From Helcococcus bovis (GTDB lineage: Bacteria; Bacillota; Clostridia; Tissierellales; Peptoniphilaceae), in NCBI RefSeq assembly GCF_046035435.1, contig NZ_JBFNFH010000011.1: DNA of 56,087 bases. The stretch is one strand, 5' to 3'. Position 1 is the first letter of the stretch. Each line of letters opens with the position of its first letter. The notes beneath the pieces were generated by a model. It searched no databases. It saw only the letters and a program-made list of their open reading frames with translations, and was not told the origin of the DNA. This document shows positions 16,919 to 26,600 of this stretch, in pieces. The translations under genes and the position numbers were made by a program.

Positions 16919-18316
16919 CTATTCCATAGTCTTAGCTTTTTCCACCGCTTCATCAATCGTACCAACAAATAGGAATGCTCCTTCCGGCAAATCATCATGC
17001 TTACCTTCTAGAATTTCTTCAAATCCTCTTATTGTTTCTTCAATTGGTACATATTTACCATTTAAGCCTGTAAATTGTTCAGCTACGAAGAATGGTTGTG
17101 ATAAGAATCTTTGAACTCTTCTCGCCCTAGCAACTGTAATCTTATCATCTTCAGATAATTCATCCATACCTAAAATTGAGATGATATCTTGTAAATCTTT
17201 ATATCTTTGTAGTGTTTCTTGAACTTTTCTAGCACATTCATAGTGTCTTTTTCCAACAATATCCTCTGATAAAATTCTAGATGTTGAATCTAAAGGGTCT
17301 ACAGCTGGGTAAATACCTAATTCTGAAATAGATCTAGATAATACCGTTGTAGCATCCAAATGTGAGAATGTTGTTGCTGGAGCAGGGTCTGTCAAGTCGT
17401 CAGCAGGAACGTAAACAGCTTGAACTGATGTAATAGATCCTGTCTTTGTTGATGTAATTCTTTCTTGTAAAGCACCCATTTCTGAAGCTAATGTAGGTTG
17501 GTAACCTACAGCTGATGGCATACGTCCTAATAAAGCTGAAACTTCTGAACCAGCTTGTGTAAATCTGAAGATATTATCAATAAATAATAGCACGTCTTGA
17601 TTTTGCTTATCTCTGAAATATTCAGCCATTGTTAAACCTGTTAAAGCTACTCTCATTCTAGCTCCTGGCGGTTCATTCATTTGTCCAAATACTAGAGATG
17701 TCTTATCAATAACTCCTGATTCCTTCATTTCATAGTAAAGGTCGTTACCCTCTCTTGTTCTTTCTCCAACTCCGGCAAATACTGATAATCCACCGTGTTC
17801 TTTTGCAATATTATTAATTAATTCTTGAATCAAAACAGTCTTACCTACTCCGGCACCACCAAATAATCCAACCTTACCACCTTTTGCATAAGGTGCCATA
17901 AGGTCAATAACCTTGATTCCTGTTTCAAAAATTTCTGTTGAAGGTGATAAATCTTCAAAAACTGGAGCTTTTCTATGTATTGGAGCTTTTTCAACTTTTT
18001 CCAATCCAGCTTCATTATCGATAGTTTCACCTAGCACATTGAAAAGTCTTCCTAAAGTTGCATTACCAACTGGAACTGATATTGGAGCACCTGTATCAAC
18101 AGCTCTATCCCCTCTTACCAATCCATCAGTAGATGTCATAGCTATACATCTAACTACATCATCACCGATATGTTGTGAAACTTCAGCAATAATTTTTTTA
18201 TCTTTATTTTCAATTTCAATGGCATTTAATAAATTAGGCAAGTTACCTAAAGAAAACTTAATATCTAGTACAGGTCCTATAACTTGGACTACTTTACCAA
18301 TATTTTCATTCGCCAT
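16919..18316 (-). CDS. atpD: ATP synthase F1 beta subunit
   Basis: 465 aa, full length. Walker A GGAGVGKTV, catalytic Glu in GVGERTREG, Walker B LLFIDNIFRF and the signature PAVDPLDSTSR are all present. It carries the three catalytic sites. The N-terminal crown begins GKVVQVIGPVLDIKF. Fifteen nt downstream of atpG. Confidence 0.98.
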   Translation of the reverse strand: MANENIGKVVQVIGPVLDIKFSLGNLPNLLNAIEIENKDKKIIAEVSQHIGDDVVRCIAMTSTDGLVRGDRAVDTGAPISVPVGNATLGRLFNVLGETIDNEAGLEKVEKAPIHRKAPVFEDLSPSTEIFETGIKVIDLMAPYAKGGKVGLFGGAGVGKTVLIQELINNIAKEHGGLSVFAGVGERTREGNDLYYEMKESGVIDKTSLVFGQMNEPPGARMRVALTGLTMAEYFRDKQNQDVLLFIDNIFRFTQAGSEVSALLGRMPSAVGYQPTLASEMGALQERITSTKTGSITSVQAVYVPADDLTDPAPATTFSHLDATTVLSRSISELGIYPAVDPLDSTSRILSEDIVGKRHYECARKVQETLQRYKDLQDIISILGMDELSEDDKITVARARRVQRFLSQPFFVAEQFTGLNGKYVPIEETIRGFEEILEGKHDDLPEGAFLFVGTIDEAVEKAKTME

Positions 18317-18331
18317 ATTTATTCCTTTCTT

Positions 18332-19195
18332 CTAGTTAAGAGCATTTGCTCCACCAACAATCTCAGATATTTCCTGAGTAATTGATGCTTGTCTTGCTCT
18401 ATTAAATTCTAATTGTAAATTTTCAAGTAAATCTTCACCATTGGAAGTTGCATTTTCCATAGCTGTACGTCTTGATGCTTGCTCTGAAGCAGATGATTCC
18501 AATAGACAACCATAAATTGTTACATTTATATATTGTTTAATCATTTGAGTTAAAACTGTAGAAACTGATGGTTCAAAATCAAAATCAAACTTTTTAGCTT
18601 TTTCTTTACCTTCAGATTCAAATCCTGTTGCAGGCAATAACTTAATTACCTTAGGAACAAATGAAACCATTGAATCAAATTTTGTATAAACAATAACTAC
18701 TTCATCATAAACTTTTTCTATATATTTATTAGCAAAAAATGAACCCATAGCTGATGCATCTTCTATAACTGGATCATTATCAATATGAGTAAAATCCTTA
18801 TTTACATCAAATCCTTTTCTTTTCAACAACTCTATAGATCTTATACCTGTAGTGTAAATTAGAGTATTTTCAGCATCACTATTCTTAACATATTCTATAG
18901 CCTTATTTACTGCATTTATATTATATCCACCTGCAAGTCCTTTATCACTCGCAACCAAGATAACAGCTCTATTTTTAACTTCTCTTTTTTCCATTAAGGA
19001 AGAATTTGCTGAAGTCATAGCTAAAATATCATTTATATTTTCAAACACTGTTTCAAAATATGGCTTTGTAATTTCTAGTCTTTCTCTTGATTTTCTTAAC
19101 TTAGCAGACGCAACTAGTTCCATGGCATTTGTAATTTGCATTATACTTCCGATACCTTGAATTCTTCTCTTAATATCTTTTGTGCTTTGTGCCAT
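18332..19195 (-). CDS. atpG: ATP synthase F1 gamma subunit
   Basis: 287 aa. N-terminal helix (STKDIKRRIQGIGSIMQITNAMELVASAKLRK) and C-terminal helix (RRTAMENATSNGEDLLENLQLEFNRARQASITQEISEI) form the rotor shaft; the Rossmann-like middle starts LVASDKGLAGGYN. Rotates inside the alpha3-beta3 ring. Twelve nt after atpA. Confidence 0.97.
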   Translation of the reverse strand: MAQSTKDIKRRIQGIGSIMQITNAMELVASAKLRKSRERLEITKPYFETVFENINDILAMTSANSSLMEKREVKNRAVILVASDKGLAGGYNINAVNKAIEYVKNSDAENTLIYTTGIRSIELLKRKGFDVNKDFTHIDNDPVIEDASAMGSFFANKYIEKVYDEVVIVYTKFDSMVSFVPKVIKLLPATGFESEGKEKAKKFDFDFEPSVSTVLTQMIKQYINVTIYGCLLESSASEQASRRTAMENATSNGEDLLENLQLEFNRARQASITQEISEIVGGANALN

Positions 19196-19207
19196 TTTAC
19201 CCTCTTT

Positions 19208-20710
19208 CTAAGCGTAAGATTTCTTAAATTCTACAATCATATCATGTATTTCTTGTTGTAATTCTTTTGAAAAATCTTCTGTTAAAATCTTTTCTCTTAA
19301 TTCAGAATAATTATTTTGAGCATATTCTATTAAATTAGCTTCAAAATCTTTAATTCTTTCAACTTCAATATCATCTAATAACCTGTTTGTTGTAGCATAT
19401 AAAATAATTACTTGGTCTCTAACGTCAACCGGTGAGTTTTGAGGTTGTTTCATTATTTCCATTACTCTCTTACCATGATCCAACTTAGATTTTGTTGATT
19501 TATCTAATTCTGAACCAAATTGTGAAAATGATTCTAACTCTCTAAATTGAGCAAGTTCAAGTTTAATACCACCTGAAACTTTCTTCATTGGTTTTAATTG
19601 AGCTGATCCCCCTACTCTAGAAACAGATAGCCCTGAGTTTACAGCAGGCCTTTGTCCTGAGAAGAATAATTCTGATTCTAAGAATATTTGTCCATCTGTA
19701 ATTGAAATTACATTTGTAGGAATGTATGCTGAAATATCTCCAGCTTGTGTTTCAATAATTGGAAGTGCTGTGATTGAACCGCCTCCCAATTTATCACTTA
19801 ATTTTGCAGCTCTTTCTAATAATCTTGAATGTAAGTAAAATACATCTCCGGGATAAGCTTCACGTCCTGGTGGTCTCTTAAGTAATAGTGACATCGCTCT
19901 ATAAGCAACGGCATGTTTACTTAAATCATCATAAACGATTAAAACATCTTTCCCTTGATGCATGAAATATTCACCCATTGCAACACCTGAATATGGTGCT
20001 AAATATTGTAATGGCGCTAGTCTTGATGCAGATTCAGAAACAACAATTGTATATTCCATTGCACCTTTCTTTTCAAAAAGATTTACAATACCTGCTACTG
20101 TAGATTCTTTTTGTCCAATAGCAACATAAATACAAATAACATCTTTACCTTTTTGGTTAATAATTGTATCTGTTGCGATTGTTGTCTTACCTGTTTGTCT
20201 ATCACCGATAATTAATTCTCTTTGTCCTTTTCCAATTGGTATCAATGCATCTATTGCCTTTATACCAGTTTGAAGTGGTTCATTAACTGATTTTCTATCA
20301 ATAACTTGAGGTGCTGGAGATTCTACAGGTCTAAATTCTGTAGTTTCGATTTTACCTTTACCATCAATAGGTTGTCCTAAAGCATTTACAACTCTACCTA
20401 TTAATTTTTCTCCAACAGGAACTTCAGCAATACGCCCAGTTCTCTTTACTTTACTACCTTCTTTTAAGTTATCATCATCACCTAAAAGTACAGCCCCGAT
20501 ATTGTTTTCTTCAAGGTTAAGTGCCATTCCATATACTCCACCTTCAAATTCTAACAACTCACCAGCCATACAATTTTCTAGTCCATGAACACGTGAAATA
20601 CCATCACCTACTTCAATAATTGTACCTTCGTCAACTATTTCAGTTTTTTGATCATATTTATCAATCATAGTTTTAATGATTGAACTGATCTCTTCTGGTT
20701 TTAGTTTCAT
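19208..20710 (-). CDS. atpA: ATP synthase F1 alpha subunit
   Basis: 500 aa. P-loop GDRQTGKTT, IPTNVISITDGQIFLE and the signature PAVNSGLSVSRVG (alpha form) are present. It provides the non-catalytic nucleotide sites and the arginine finger (VSRVGG). ATG after GAGGGTGAATAG; 4 nt past the atpH stop. Confidence 0.98.
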   Translation of the reverse strand: MKLKPEEISSIIKTMIDKYDQKTEIVDEGTIIEVGDGISRVHGLENCMAGELLEFEGGVYGMALNLEENNIGAVLLGDDDNLKEGSKVKRTGRIAEVPVGEKLIGRVVNALGQPIDGKGKIETTEFRPVESPAPQVIDRKSVNEPLQTGIKAIDALIPIGKGQRELIIGDRQTGKTTIATDTIINQKGKDVICIYVAIGQKESTVAGIVNLFEKKGAMEYTIVVSESASRLAPLQYLAPYSGVAMGEYFMHQGKDVLIVYDDLSKHAVAYRAMSLLLKRPPGREAYPGDVFYLHSRLLERAAKLSDKLGGGSITALPIIETQAGDISAYIPTNVISITDGQIFLESELFFSGQRPAVNSGLSVSRVGGSAQLKPMKKVSGGIKLELAQFRELESFSQFGSELDKSTKSKLDHGKRVMEIMKQPQNSPVDVRDQVIILYATTNRLLDDIEVERIKDFEANLIEYAQNNYSELREKILTEDFSKELQQEIHDMIVEFKKSYA

Positions 20711-20714
20711 CTAT

Positions 20715-21251
20715 TCACCCTCTTTCTTTAAGTGAGCTTTTTAATGCTTCAAGTCTTGATTTAATACTATTATCGATTCTTTTTCCATCAATAAAGATAG
20801 AAATCCCACCAATTAGAGTTTCATCAATCTTATTTTCGAGCTCAACTTTTTTTCCGAAATTTTTTTCTAATACTGCAATCAAATCATCAATGTCTGATTG
20901 TTCTAATTTATTAGCTGAATAAACTATTCCTTCAGCAATATTTTTATTGATATTATAATTTTTTCTATATTCTTTTACTAATTCCTTAAATACTAAAAAT
21001 CTTGATTTATCAATTAATACTTTCAATAAATTTAATGTATCTACGTCTATATCTGAAAATACTTTTGATATTAATTGTTTCTTATCATCCTTTGTAACAT
21101 TAGGATTTAACAATAATTGGTTAATTTCTTCATATTCATTTAATATTTTGTCAATTTCTAACAAATCTTTTTTATGAATATCAAGTTTGTCCTTTTCTAA
21201 GGATAATGTGAAAAATGCTTCTGAATAAACTTTACTTACACGATTATTCAT
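20715..21251 (-). CDS. atpH: ATP synthase F1 delta subunit
   Basis: 178 aa, normal length. Helical N-domain (VSKVYSEAFF, then LLNPNVTKDDKKQLISKVF) and C-domain with the family end IGGISIFIDGKRIDNSIKSRLEALK. It joins F1 to the peripheral stalk. Overlaps the atpF stop by 8 nt, indicating translational coupling. Confidence 0.95.
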   Translation of the reverse strand: MNNRVSKVYSEAFFTLSLEKDKLDIHKKDLLEIDKILNEYEEINQLLLNPNVTKDDKKQLISKVFSDIDVDTLNLLKVLIDKSRFLVFKELVKEYRKNYNINKNIAEGIVYSANKLEQSDIDDLIAVLEKNFGKKVELENKIDETLIGGISIFIDGKRIDNSIKSRLEALKSSLKERG

Positions 21252-21750
21252 AAGACTCCTCCAAATCCTTAATAAATGATTTTACCAAGTTTTTGTCAGT
21301 ATCAATATTTACCTTTTCTCTTAATACTTTTTCCGCAGCACTAATAGCCATATCAGCAATTTCATCATTCATTGATTTCATTACTTTGATTTTTTCAGTT
21401 TCTAAAGCTAATACACCTTTTTCATATTCAACTTTAGCCAATTCTTTGGATTCTTGTATTGCTTTATTTTTAATATCTTCTCCATAAGATCTTGCCTTTG
21501 AAATGATTTCTGATGATTCTTGTTTAGCTTCTAAAATTTTTGTATCATATTCCGCTTTAATTCTTTGTGCTTCTGCATTTGCAAATTCACTATCTCTTAT
21601 ACTTTTTTCAATAAAAGCCTGTCTTTTTTCTAGTAAGTCCTTTACAGGTTTATATAAGAAATGTCTAACAACTAAGAATAAAATCAATGTCGCTGCTAAT
21701 TGTATTAATACTCCGGGAAACTCAGGAATAATCTTTACTTCAATTCCCAT
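21244..21750 (-). CDS. atpF: ATP synthase Fo b subunit
   Basis: 168 aa. One N-terminal transmembrane helix (about 10-30, LIQLAATLILFLVVRHFLY) followed by KPVKDLLEKRQAFIEKSI and a long charged coiled coil. Forms the stator stalk as a homodimer; no second b-type gene is present. Coiled-coil alanine/glutamate periodicity is clear. Confidence 0.95.
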   Translation of the reverse strand: MGIEVKIIPEFPGVLIQLAATLILFLVVRHFLYKPVKDLLEKRQAFIEKSIRDSEFANAEAQRIKAEYDTKILEAKQESSEIISKARSYGEDIKNKAIQESKELAKVEYEKGVLALETEKIKVMKSMNDEIADMAISAAEKVLREKVNIDTDKNLVKSFIKDLEESYE

Positions 21751-21775
21751 TTATATTCCTTTCTAAATACTTATA

Positions 21776-22036
21776 TTATCCTAATAATGGTTTTAAGAAT
21801 AATAATATTGATGCGATAATTAATGAATAGATACCTGTTGATTCAGCAACAGCACAACCTATTAGCAATACTTGAATGATATCCCCTTTAGCTTCTGGTT
21901 GTCTACCTACTGCTTCTACAGCTTTACCGGCTGCAAATCCTTGTCCAATACCAGGTCCTAACCCTGCGATCATTGCTATACCAGCTCCTAAAGCTGACAT
22001 CCCTAAAATAAATGCTTCACTACTAATGTTTCCCAT
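21776..22036 (-). CDS. atpE: ATP synthase Fo c subunit, sodium type
   Basis: 86 aa, two transmembrane helices with a polar loop (RQPEAKGD). The residues that hold Na+ in Ilyobacter tartaricus subunit c are all present at the same numbers: Q32, V63, E65, S66, T67 and Y70 (GIGQG and AVAESTGIY). Proton-type c rings usually lack the Gln and the Ser-Thr pair. The c ring is therefore predicted to move Na+ (seen residues plus known family rule; not measured). The glycine-rich first helix is typical. Confidence 0.97.
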   Translation of the reverse strand: MGNISSEAFILGMSALGAGIAMIAGLGPGIGQGFAAGKAVEAVGRQPEAKGDIIQVLLIGCAVAESTGIYSLIIASILLFLKPLLG

Positions 22037-22053
22037 ATTTTCCTCCTAAATTA

Positions 22054-22752
22054 TTAAATAGTTTCTCTATCTCCTATTGCCAATGATACATTTACCATTG
22101 TCAACATTATAAATACAAATGTTTGAATCAAGCCTGCAAACACATCAAAGTATGCGTGGAACATCGGTGTAATAAACGGTGTTAAAAACACCGAAATACT
22201 ATTTAATGCCGCATAAAGTAATGTTGTTACTATAACCCCACTCAATATATTACCAAACAAACGGAATGATAATGATATTGGATTAGATAATTCTCCTAAC
22301 AAATTAATAGGTAATAAAACTGGTATGGGTTCGATATATCCTTTAAGATATGAGCCTATACCATTAAATCTTATATTATTAATATGTATCATCAGTGTTG
22401 TAATTATAGCTAAAGTAAATGGCACCGTATAATTTGATGTTGGCGGCTTAAGTCCCAACAATCCCAATAAATTCGATGTAGCTAAAAACATAGCCAAACT
22501 TGTAATATATGGTGTAAACCCAACATTAGCTTTCCCCATAGTTGTCTTCACCAATTTATCCATTCCTTCAACAAACATTTCCGCTAATAATAAAATACCT
22601 TTGGGTTTTTCCTTAAAATTAGCACGTTTTGCCTTCATTCCTATAATTATAGAAATTATACTCAAAACAAAAACTACAATCATTGAATTAACTAATTCTG
22701 AAGCAATAGTATAAGTTTTTCCATTTAGTACAATATCTATACTAATGTCCAT
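22054..22752 (-). CDS. atpB: ATP synthase Fo a subunit
   Basis: 232 aa from the ATG at 22752, 8 nt after AAAGG. An upstream ATG at 22761 almost touches that site and is less likely. Five or six membrane helices; the essential stator Arg lies in PISLSFRLFGNILSG, and the C-terminal helix pair contains HAYFDVFAGLIQTFVF. It forms the ion half-channels next to the c ring. Overlaps the atpI-like gene by 11 nt. Confidence 0.95.
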   Translation of the reverse strand: MDISIDIVLNGKTYTIASELVNSMIVVFVLSIISIIIGMKAKRANFKEKPKGILLLAEMFVEGMDKLVKTTMGKANVGFTPYITSLAMFLATSNLLGLLGLKPPTSNYTVPFTLAIITTLMIHINNIRFNGIGSYLKGYIEPIPVLLPINLLGELSNPISLSFRLFGNILSGVIVTTLLYAALNSISVFLTPFITPMFHAYFDVFAGLIQTFVFIMLTMVNVSLAIGDRETI

Positions 22753-23170
22753 CTTTACCATCCTTTCTGAGAGAATTACTTCTTTTTTCTACGATTAGAT
22801 AAAACAAATTATTTATATAAAAAACAAATTTAATTGACAACATACCAATTAAATATGTAAATATATTTAAATAACTTGACTTAGCTGCAATAAAAAATAT
22901 TATCCCTGAAATCAAATATCTTACTGAATAGTTTATAGCCATGTACCTTTTTGCTTGCACTTCCGTTTTTTCAATTGCTGAAACAATGTTAAGATAAAGT
23001 ATTCTAAAAAATGCTATACTAACTAAACCACCAAGTAATAGACCTAAAATTTTAGGTAGAACATTATCAAAAAATATCAATAAAATAATACTTTCAATAA
23101 TCAAAAGTATAAGAACTTTTATTATGATATTATTTACATATTTTTCATTTTCTATCACGTTCTTTTTCAC
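22742..23170 (-). CDS. atpI: ATP synthase I-like membrane protein
   Basis: About 142 aa with four hydrophobic segments, in the position of AtpI ahead of atpB. It starts with GTG (23170) inside the upstream gene, overlapping it by 26 nt; a GTG at 23158 is an alternative. AtpI proteins help assemble the c ring, notably in Na+-type enzymes. Sequence conservation is low, so the name rests on position and topology. Confidence 0.8.
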   Translation of the reverse strand: MKKNVIENEKYVNNIIIKVLILLIIESIILLIFFDNVLPKILGLLLGGLVSIAFFRILYLNIVSAIEKTEVQAKRYMAINYSVRYLISGIIFFIAAKSSYLNIFTYLIGMLSIKFVFYINNLFYLIVEKRSNSLRKDGKDGH

Positions 23171-23369
23171 CTTTCTCAGTAGAGTTCAGAGACATAATTA
23201 ATTTATAAGAATTAATAAATCCTGATGCAACTCCCATTATCAACAATATTATTAAAAATATCCATTTAGTCCCAACCCTCTTATCAATATAATTACCAAT
23301 CAAAAGTCCCAAAATAATCGGAACAGACATTGTAATCGCTAATTGTGTAATCAAAACTAAATTTTTCAT
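23145..23369 (-). CDS. AtpZ/AtpI-type small membrane protein
   Basis: 74 aa, two membrane helices (about 5-25 and 34-55) joined by GNYIDKRVGTKW, the pattern of the AtpZ/F0F1-ATPase-associated small proteins. First gene of the atp operon, with an AAGAGGTG ribosome binding site. AtpZ with AtpI has been linked to Mg2+/Ca2+ transport and to ring assembly in other Firmicutes; its role here is inferred. Confidence 0.85.
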   Translation of the reverse strand: MKNLVLITQLAITMSVPIILGLLIGNYIDKRVGTKWIFLIILLIMGVASGFINSYKLIMSLNSTEKGEKERDRK

Positions 23370-23390
23370 TTTTCACCTCTTGTCTATTTC

Positions 23391-23419
23391 ATTTTATCTA
23401 ATAATGAAGCAAATATCAA
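23391..23419 (-). promoter_or_regulatory. Promoter of the ATP synthase operon
   Basis: TTGATA (23414-23419), 17-nt spacer, TAAAAT (23391-23396) on the minus strand. Only about 20 nt separate it from the first start codon. The TCATAC array begins 29 nt upstream of the -35 box. Confidence 0.75.
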
Positions 23420-23447
23420 TAAAAATAATATAGCATGAAATATTTCT

Positions 23448-23610
23448 TCATACTTAGATAATCACATCTAAAATTATGTATGATAAAATTTATCAAATCA
23501 TAAAAAACATTCATACTAAATAATAAAAAATCACAAAAGAGTATGAATAAAGTTCAAAAATCATACAAAAGCTATCATACATAAATTAAAATATATTTAA
23601 TCTAGTATGA
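23448..23610. repeat. Array 2: three TCATAC-N24-GTATGA dyads, period 63-64 nt
   Basis: TCATAC at 23448, 23511 and 23575 pairs with GTATGA at 23478, 23541 and 23605; each inner gap is exactly 24 nt. An extra TCATAC lies out of register at 23561. Same boxes and geometry as the array at 4816. It occupies the whole space between the ileS terminator and the atp promoter; there is no gene in 23370-23681. Confidence 0.9.
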
Positions 23611-23613
23611 AAA

Positions 23614-23675
23614 AAATCCCACTTTCCACCTCCACAGATACTTTCAGAGCGAGGACTTGTGGCGTTGTGGGATTT
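23614..23675 (-). terminator. ileS terminator with embedded motif (copy c)
   Basis: Outer stem AAATCCCAC (23614-23622) with GTGGGATTT (23667-23675), then a T7 run on the minus strand. The large loop contains, on the minus strand, AACGCCACAAGTCCTCG ... TGGAGGTG, matching the motif in the dnaJ terminator. Confidence 0.8.
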
Positions 23676-23681
23676 TTATTT

Positions 23682-26600
23682 TTATTTTCTACTTAATTTC
23701 AACTTAACAACCTTATCATTTAACGGCATTTTATCTTCTGATAATTCTGTTCTTTCTAATTTAACAGCCAAAGTTTCCTTCATTATTTCTGAACCAAATG
23801 ATTCTAATACAGAACTTAATTCATCGTCTGCTTCATAAAAAATTTCAATTGAATCCATTACTTCATACCCGTTAGATTTTCTCATTTGTTGAACTTTTGA
23901 GATGAATTCTCTCATGTAACCTTCTTTTAATAACTCAGGTGTTAATTCTGTATCTAAAATTACAAATAGATTTTTATCCATCTTAATATCAAAGCCTTCT
24001 TTACTTGAGATTCTAATATCAACATATTCTTTCTTAATTTCAAATTCTTCACCGTTAATATCCATCATTAAAGAACCTTCTTCAAGTTTTTCAACTAACT
24101 CTCTAGCATCGATATTTTTTAATACTTGACCAAATTGACCTACATATTTGCCCAGTATAGCTCCTGCAATCTTAAAGTTTGGCTTTAATTCAAAATTCAT
24201 AAATTCTTGTATGTGATCACTGAAAACAACTTCTTTAACATTCAACTCTTCTTTAATCAATGAAACTAGAGTTTCTAAATCATTTTTATACTTTATATCT
24301 AATAGAATTTCGCTAAGCGGTTGTCTTACTTTAATAGCTGCATCTTCTCTTGATGATCTACCAAGTGTAACAATTCTTCTTGCTATATCCATCTTTTCTT
24401 CCAATTTTTCATCAATTAAACTTTCATCTAACTGTGGTAATTTTTCCAAATGAACTGATTTTCCTCCAACAAGTTTTCTATATAATTCTTCAGAAGTGAA
24501 TGGTATCATAGGAGCAAGTAATTTTGTTAGCCCAACTAATACTTCATAAGTTGTATTGTATACTGATTTCTTATCATCATTTATTTCTGACTTCCAGAAT
24601 CTTCTTCTATTTCTTCTAATGTACCAATTTGACAAATCTTCAACTAAGAAATCTAAAACTTTTCTTGCAACATTAGTATATTCAAATACATCCATTTCCC
24701 TGTCATAATATTTAATTAATGAATGATATTTTGAAATTAGCCATCTGTCAATTTCAGGTCTATCCTTATAGTTTACAAAAAATGATGTAGGATCAACATT
24801 ATCTGTTTGTGCATATAATTGGAAGAATGAATATGTGTTTCTCAATGTCCTAAACAACTTTGTTTCAACTTCTCTAACGCCATCTTCATCAAATTTAGTT
24901 GGTACCCATGCCGGTGAAACATAAATCGAATAGAATCTAATTGCGTCTGCACCATGTTTATCAAACATTTCAAATGGATCGAGTGTGTTTCCTCTTGATT
25001 TGGACATTTTCTTGCCCTCTTTATCTAAAACCAAGTCATTCACTAAAACATTCTTATATGGCGCTACCCCTTTGTACATTGTTGAAATTGCCATCAATGT
25101 GTAGAACCATCCTCTAGTTTGGTCAATTCCTTCTGAAATAAAGTCAGCTGGGAATAGATTTTCAAATTTTTCTGTATTTTCAAATGGATAGTGATTTTGT
25201 GCAAATGGCATCGCTCCCGAGTCAAACCATACGTCCATTACATCTGGAACTCTTGTATAAACTGATCCATCTTCACCTCTTAAATGAATGTTATCAACAA
25301 ATGGTCTATGCATATCTAAAGTTTCAATATCAACTTCTTCAATAGCTTTTTCAGCTAATTCTTTTCTTGACCCAACCGTCATAATATCCCCAGCTTCATT
25401 TTTCCAAACTGGAAGTGGAGTTCCCCAATATCTAGATCTTGAAATTGCCCAATCCTTCAAATTTTCTAACCAATTTCCAAATCTTTTTTCACCTGTAAAT
25501 GCAGGGAACCAGTTTACTCCTTTATTGTTTTCAACCATTTTGTCTTTAACATCTGTCACTCTCAAGTACCATGATGGTTTTGAATAATAAATCAATGGTG
25601 TGCCACATCTCCAGCAGTGAGGGTAATTGTGTTCCATCTTTTGTTTTGAGAATAATTTATTATTTTCCCCTAGATAAATTACGATATCTAAGTCGCAATC
25701 CATTACAAATCTATCTTTCCAAGGTGTTTCCTTAAATTTACCTTCTTCATCAACTGGATTTACTAATGGTAAATTATATTTCAAACCTACTTGATAGTCA
25801 TCTTCACCAAATGCAGGTGCAGAGTGAACTATACCTGTACCATCTTCAATACTTACATAATCAGCCAATGTTACGAAGAATGCTTTTTTATTAACTTTGA
25901 TAAATGGAAGAAGTTGTTCATATTCCATATATTCCATATCTTTACCTTTTAATTTTTCAACTACTTCGTAATCTTCACCAAGTACTTTTGTAGCCAATTT
26001 TTCAGCAAGATAGTAATATTCATCATCTTTTTTTACTTTTACATAATCAATATCCGGACCTACTGTTAATGCAACGTTTGAAGGCAATGTCCATGGAGTT
26101 GTTGTCCATGCTAAAAAATATTCATTTTCTTTATCTTTTAATTTAAATTTAACTGTTGCAGTTTGAGATTTAATAATCTTATATCCTTGTGCAACCTCGT
26201 GAGAAGCAAGTCCTGTACCACATCTTGGACAATATGGTAAAATCTTAGCTCCTTCATATAGCAATCCTTTTTTATTAAAATCATCTAATAAATGCCATGC
26301 AGTTTCAATATAATCATTATCCAATGTGATATATGGATTATCCATATCCGCCAAAAATGCCATTCTATCTGACATATCTCTCCACATTCCACTATATGTA
26401 AATACTGATTCTCTACAAACTTTATTAAACTTTTCTACACCATATTCTTCAATTTCTTTCTTTGAATTTAAGTGCAATTTCTTTTCGGCTTCAATTTCTA
26501 CAGGCAAACCATGAGTATCCCATCCTGCTTTTCTTTCAACATAATATCCCCTCATAGTTTTATATCTACAAGTCATATCTTTCAAAGTTCTAGCTATAAC

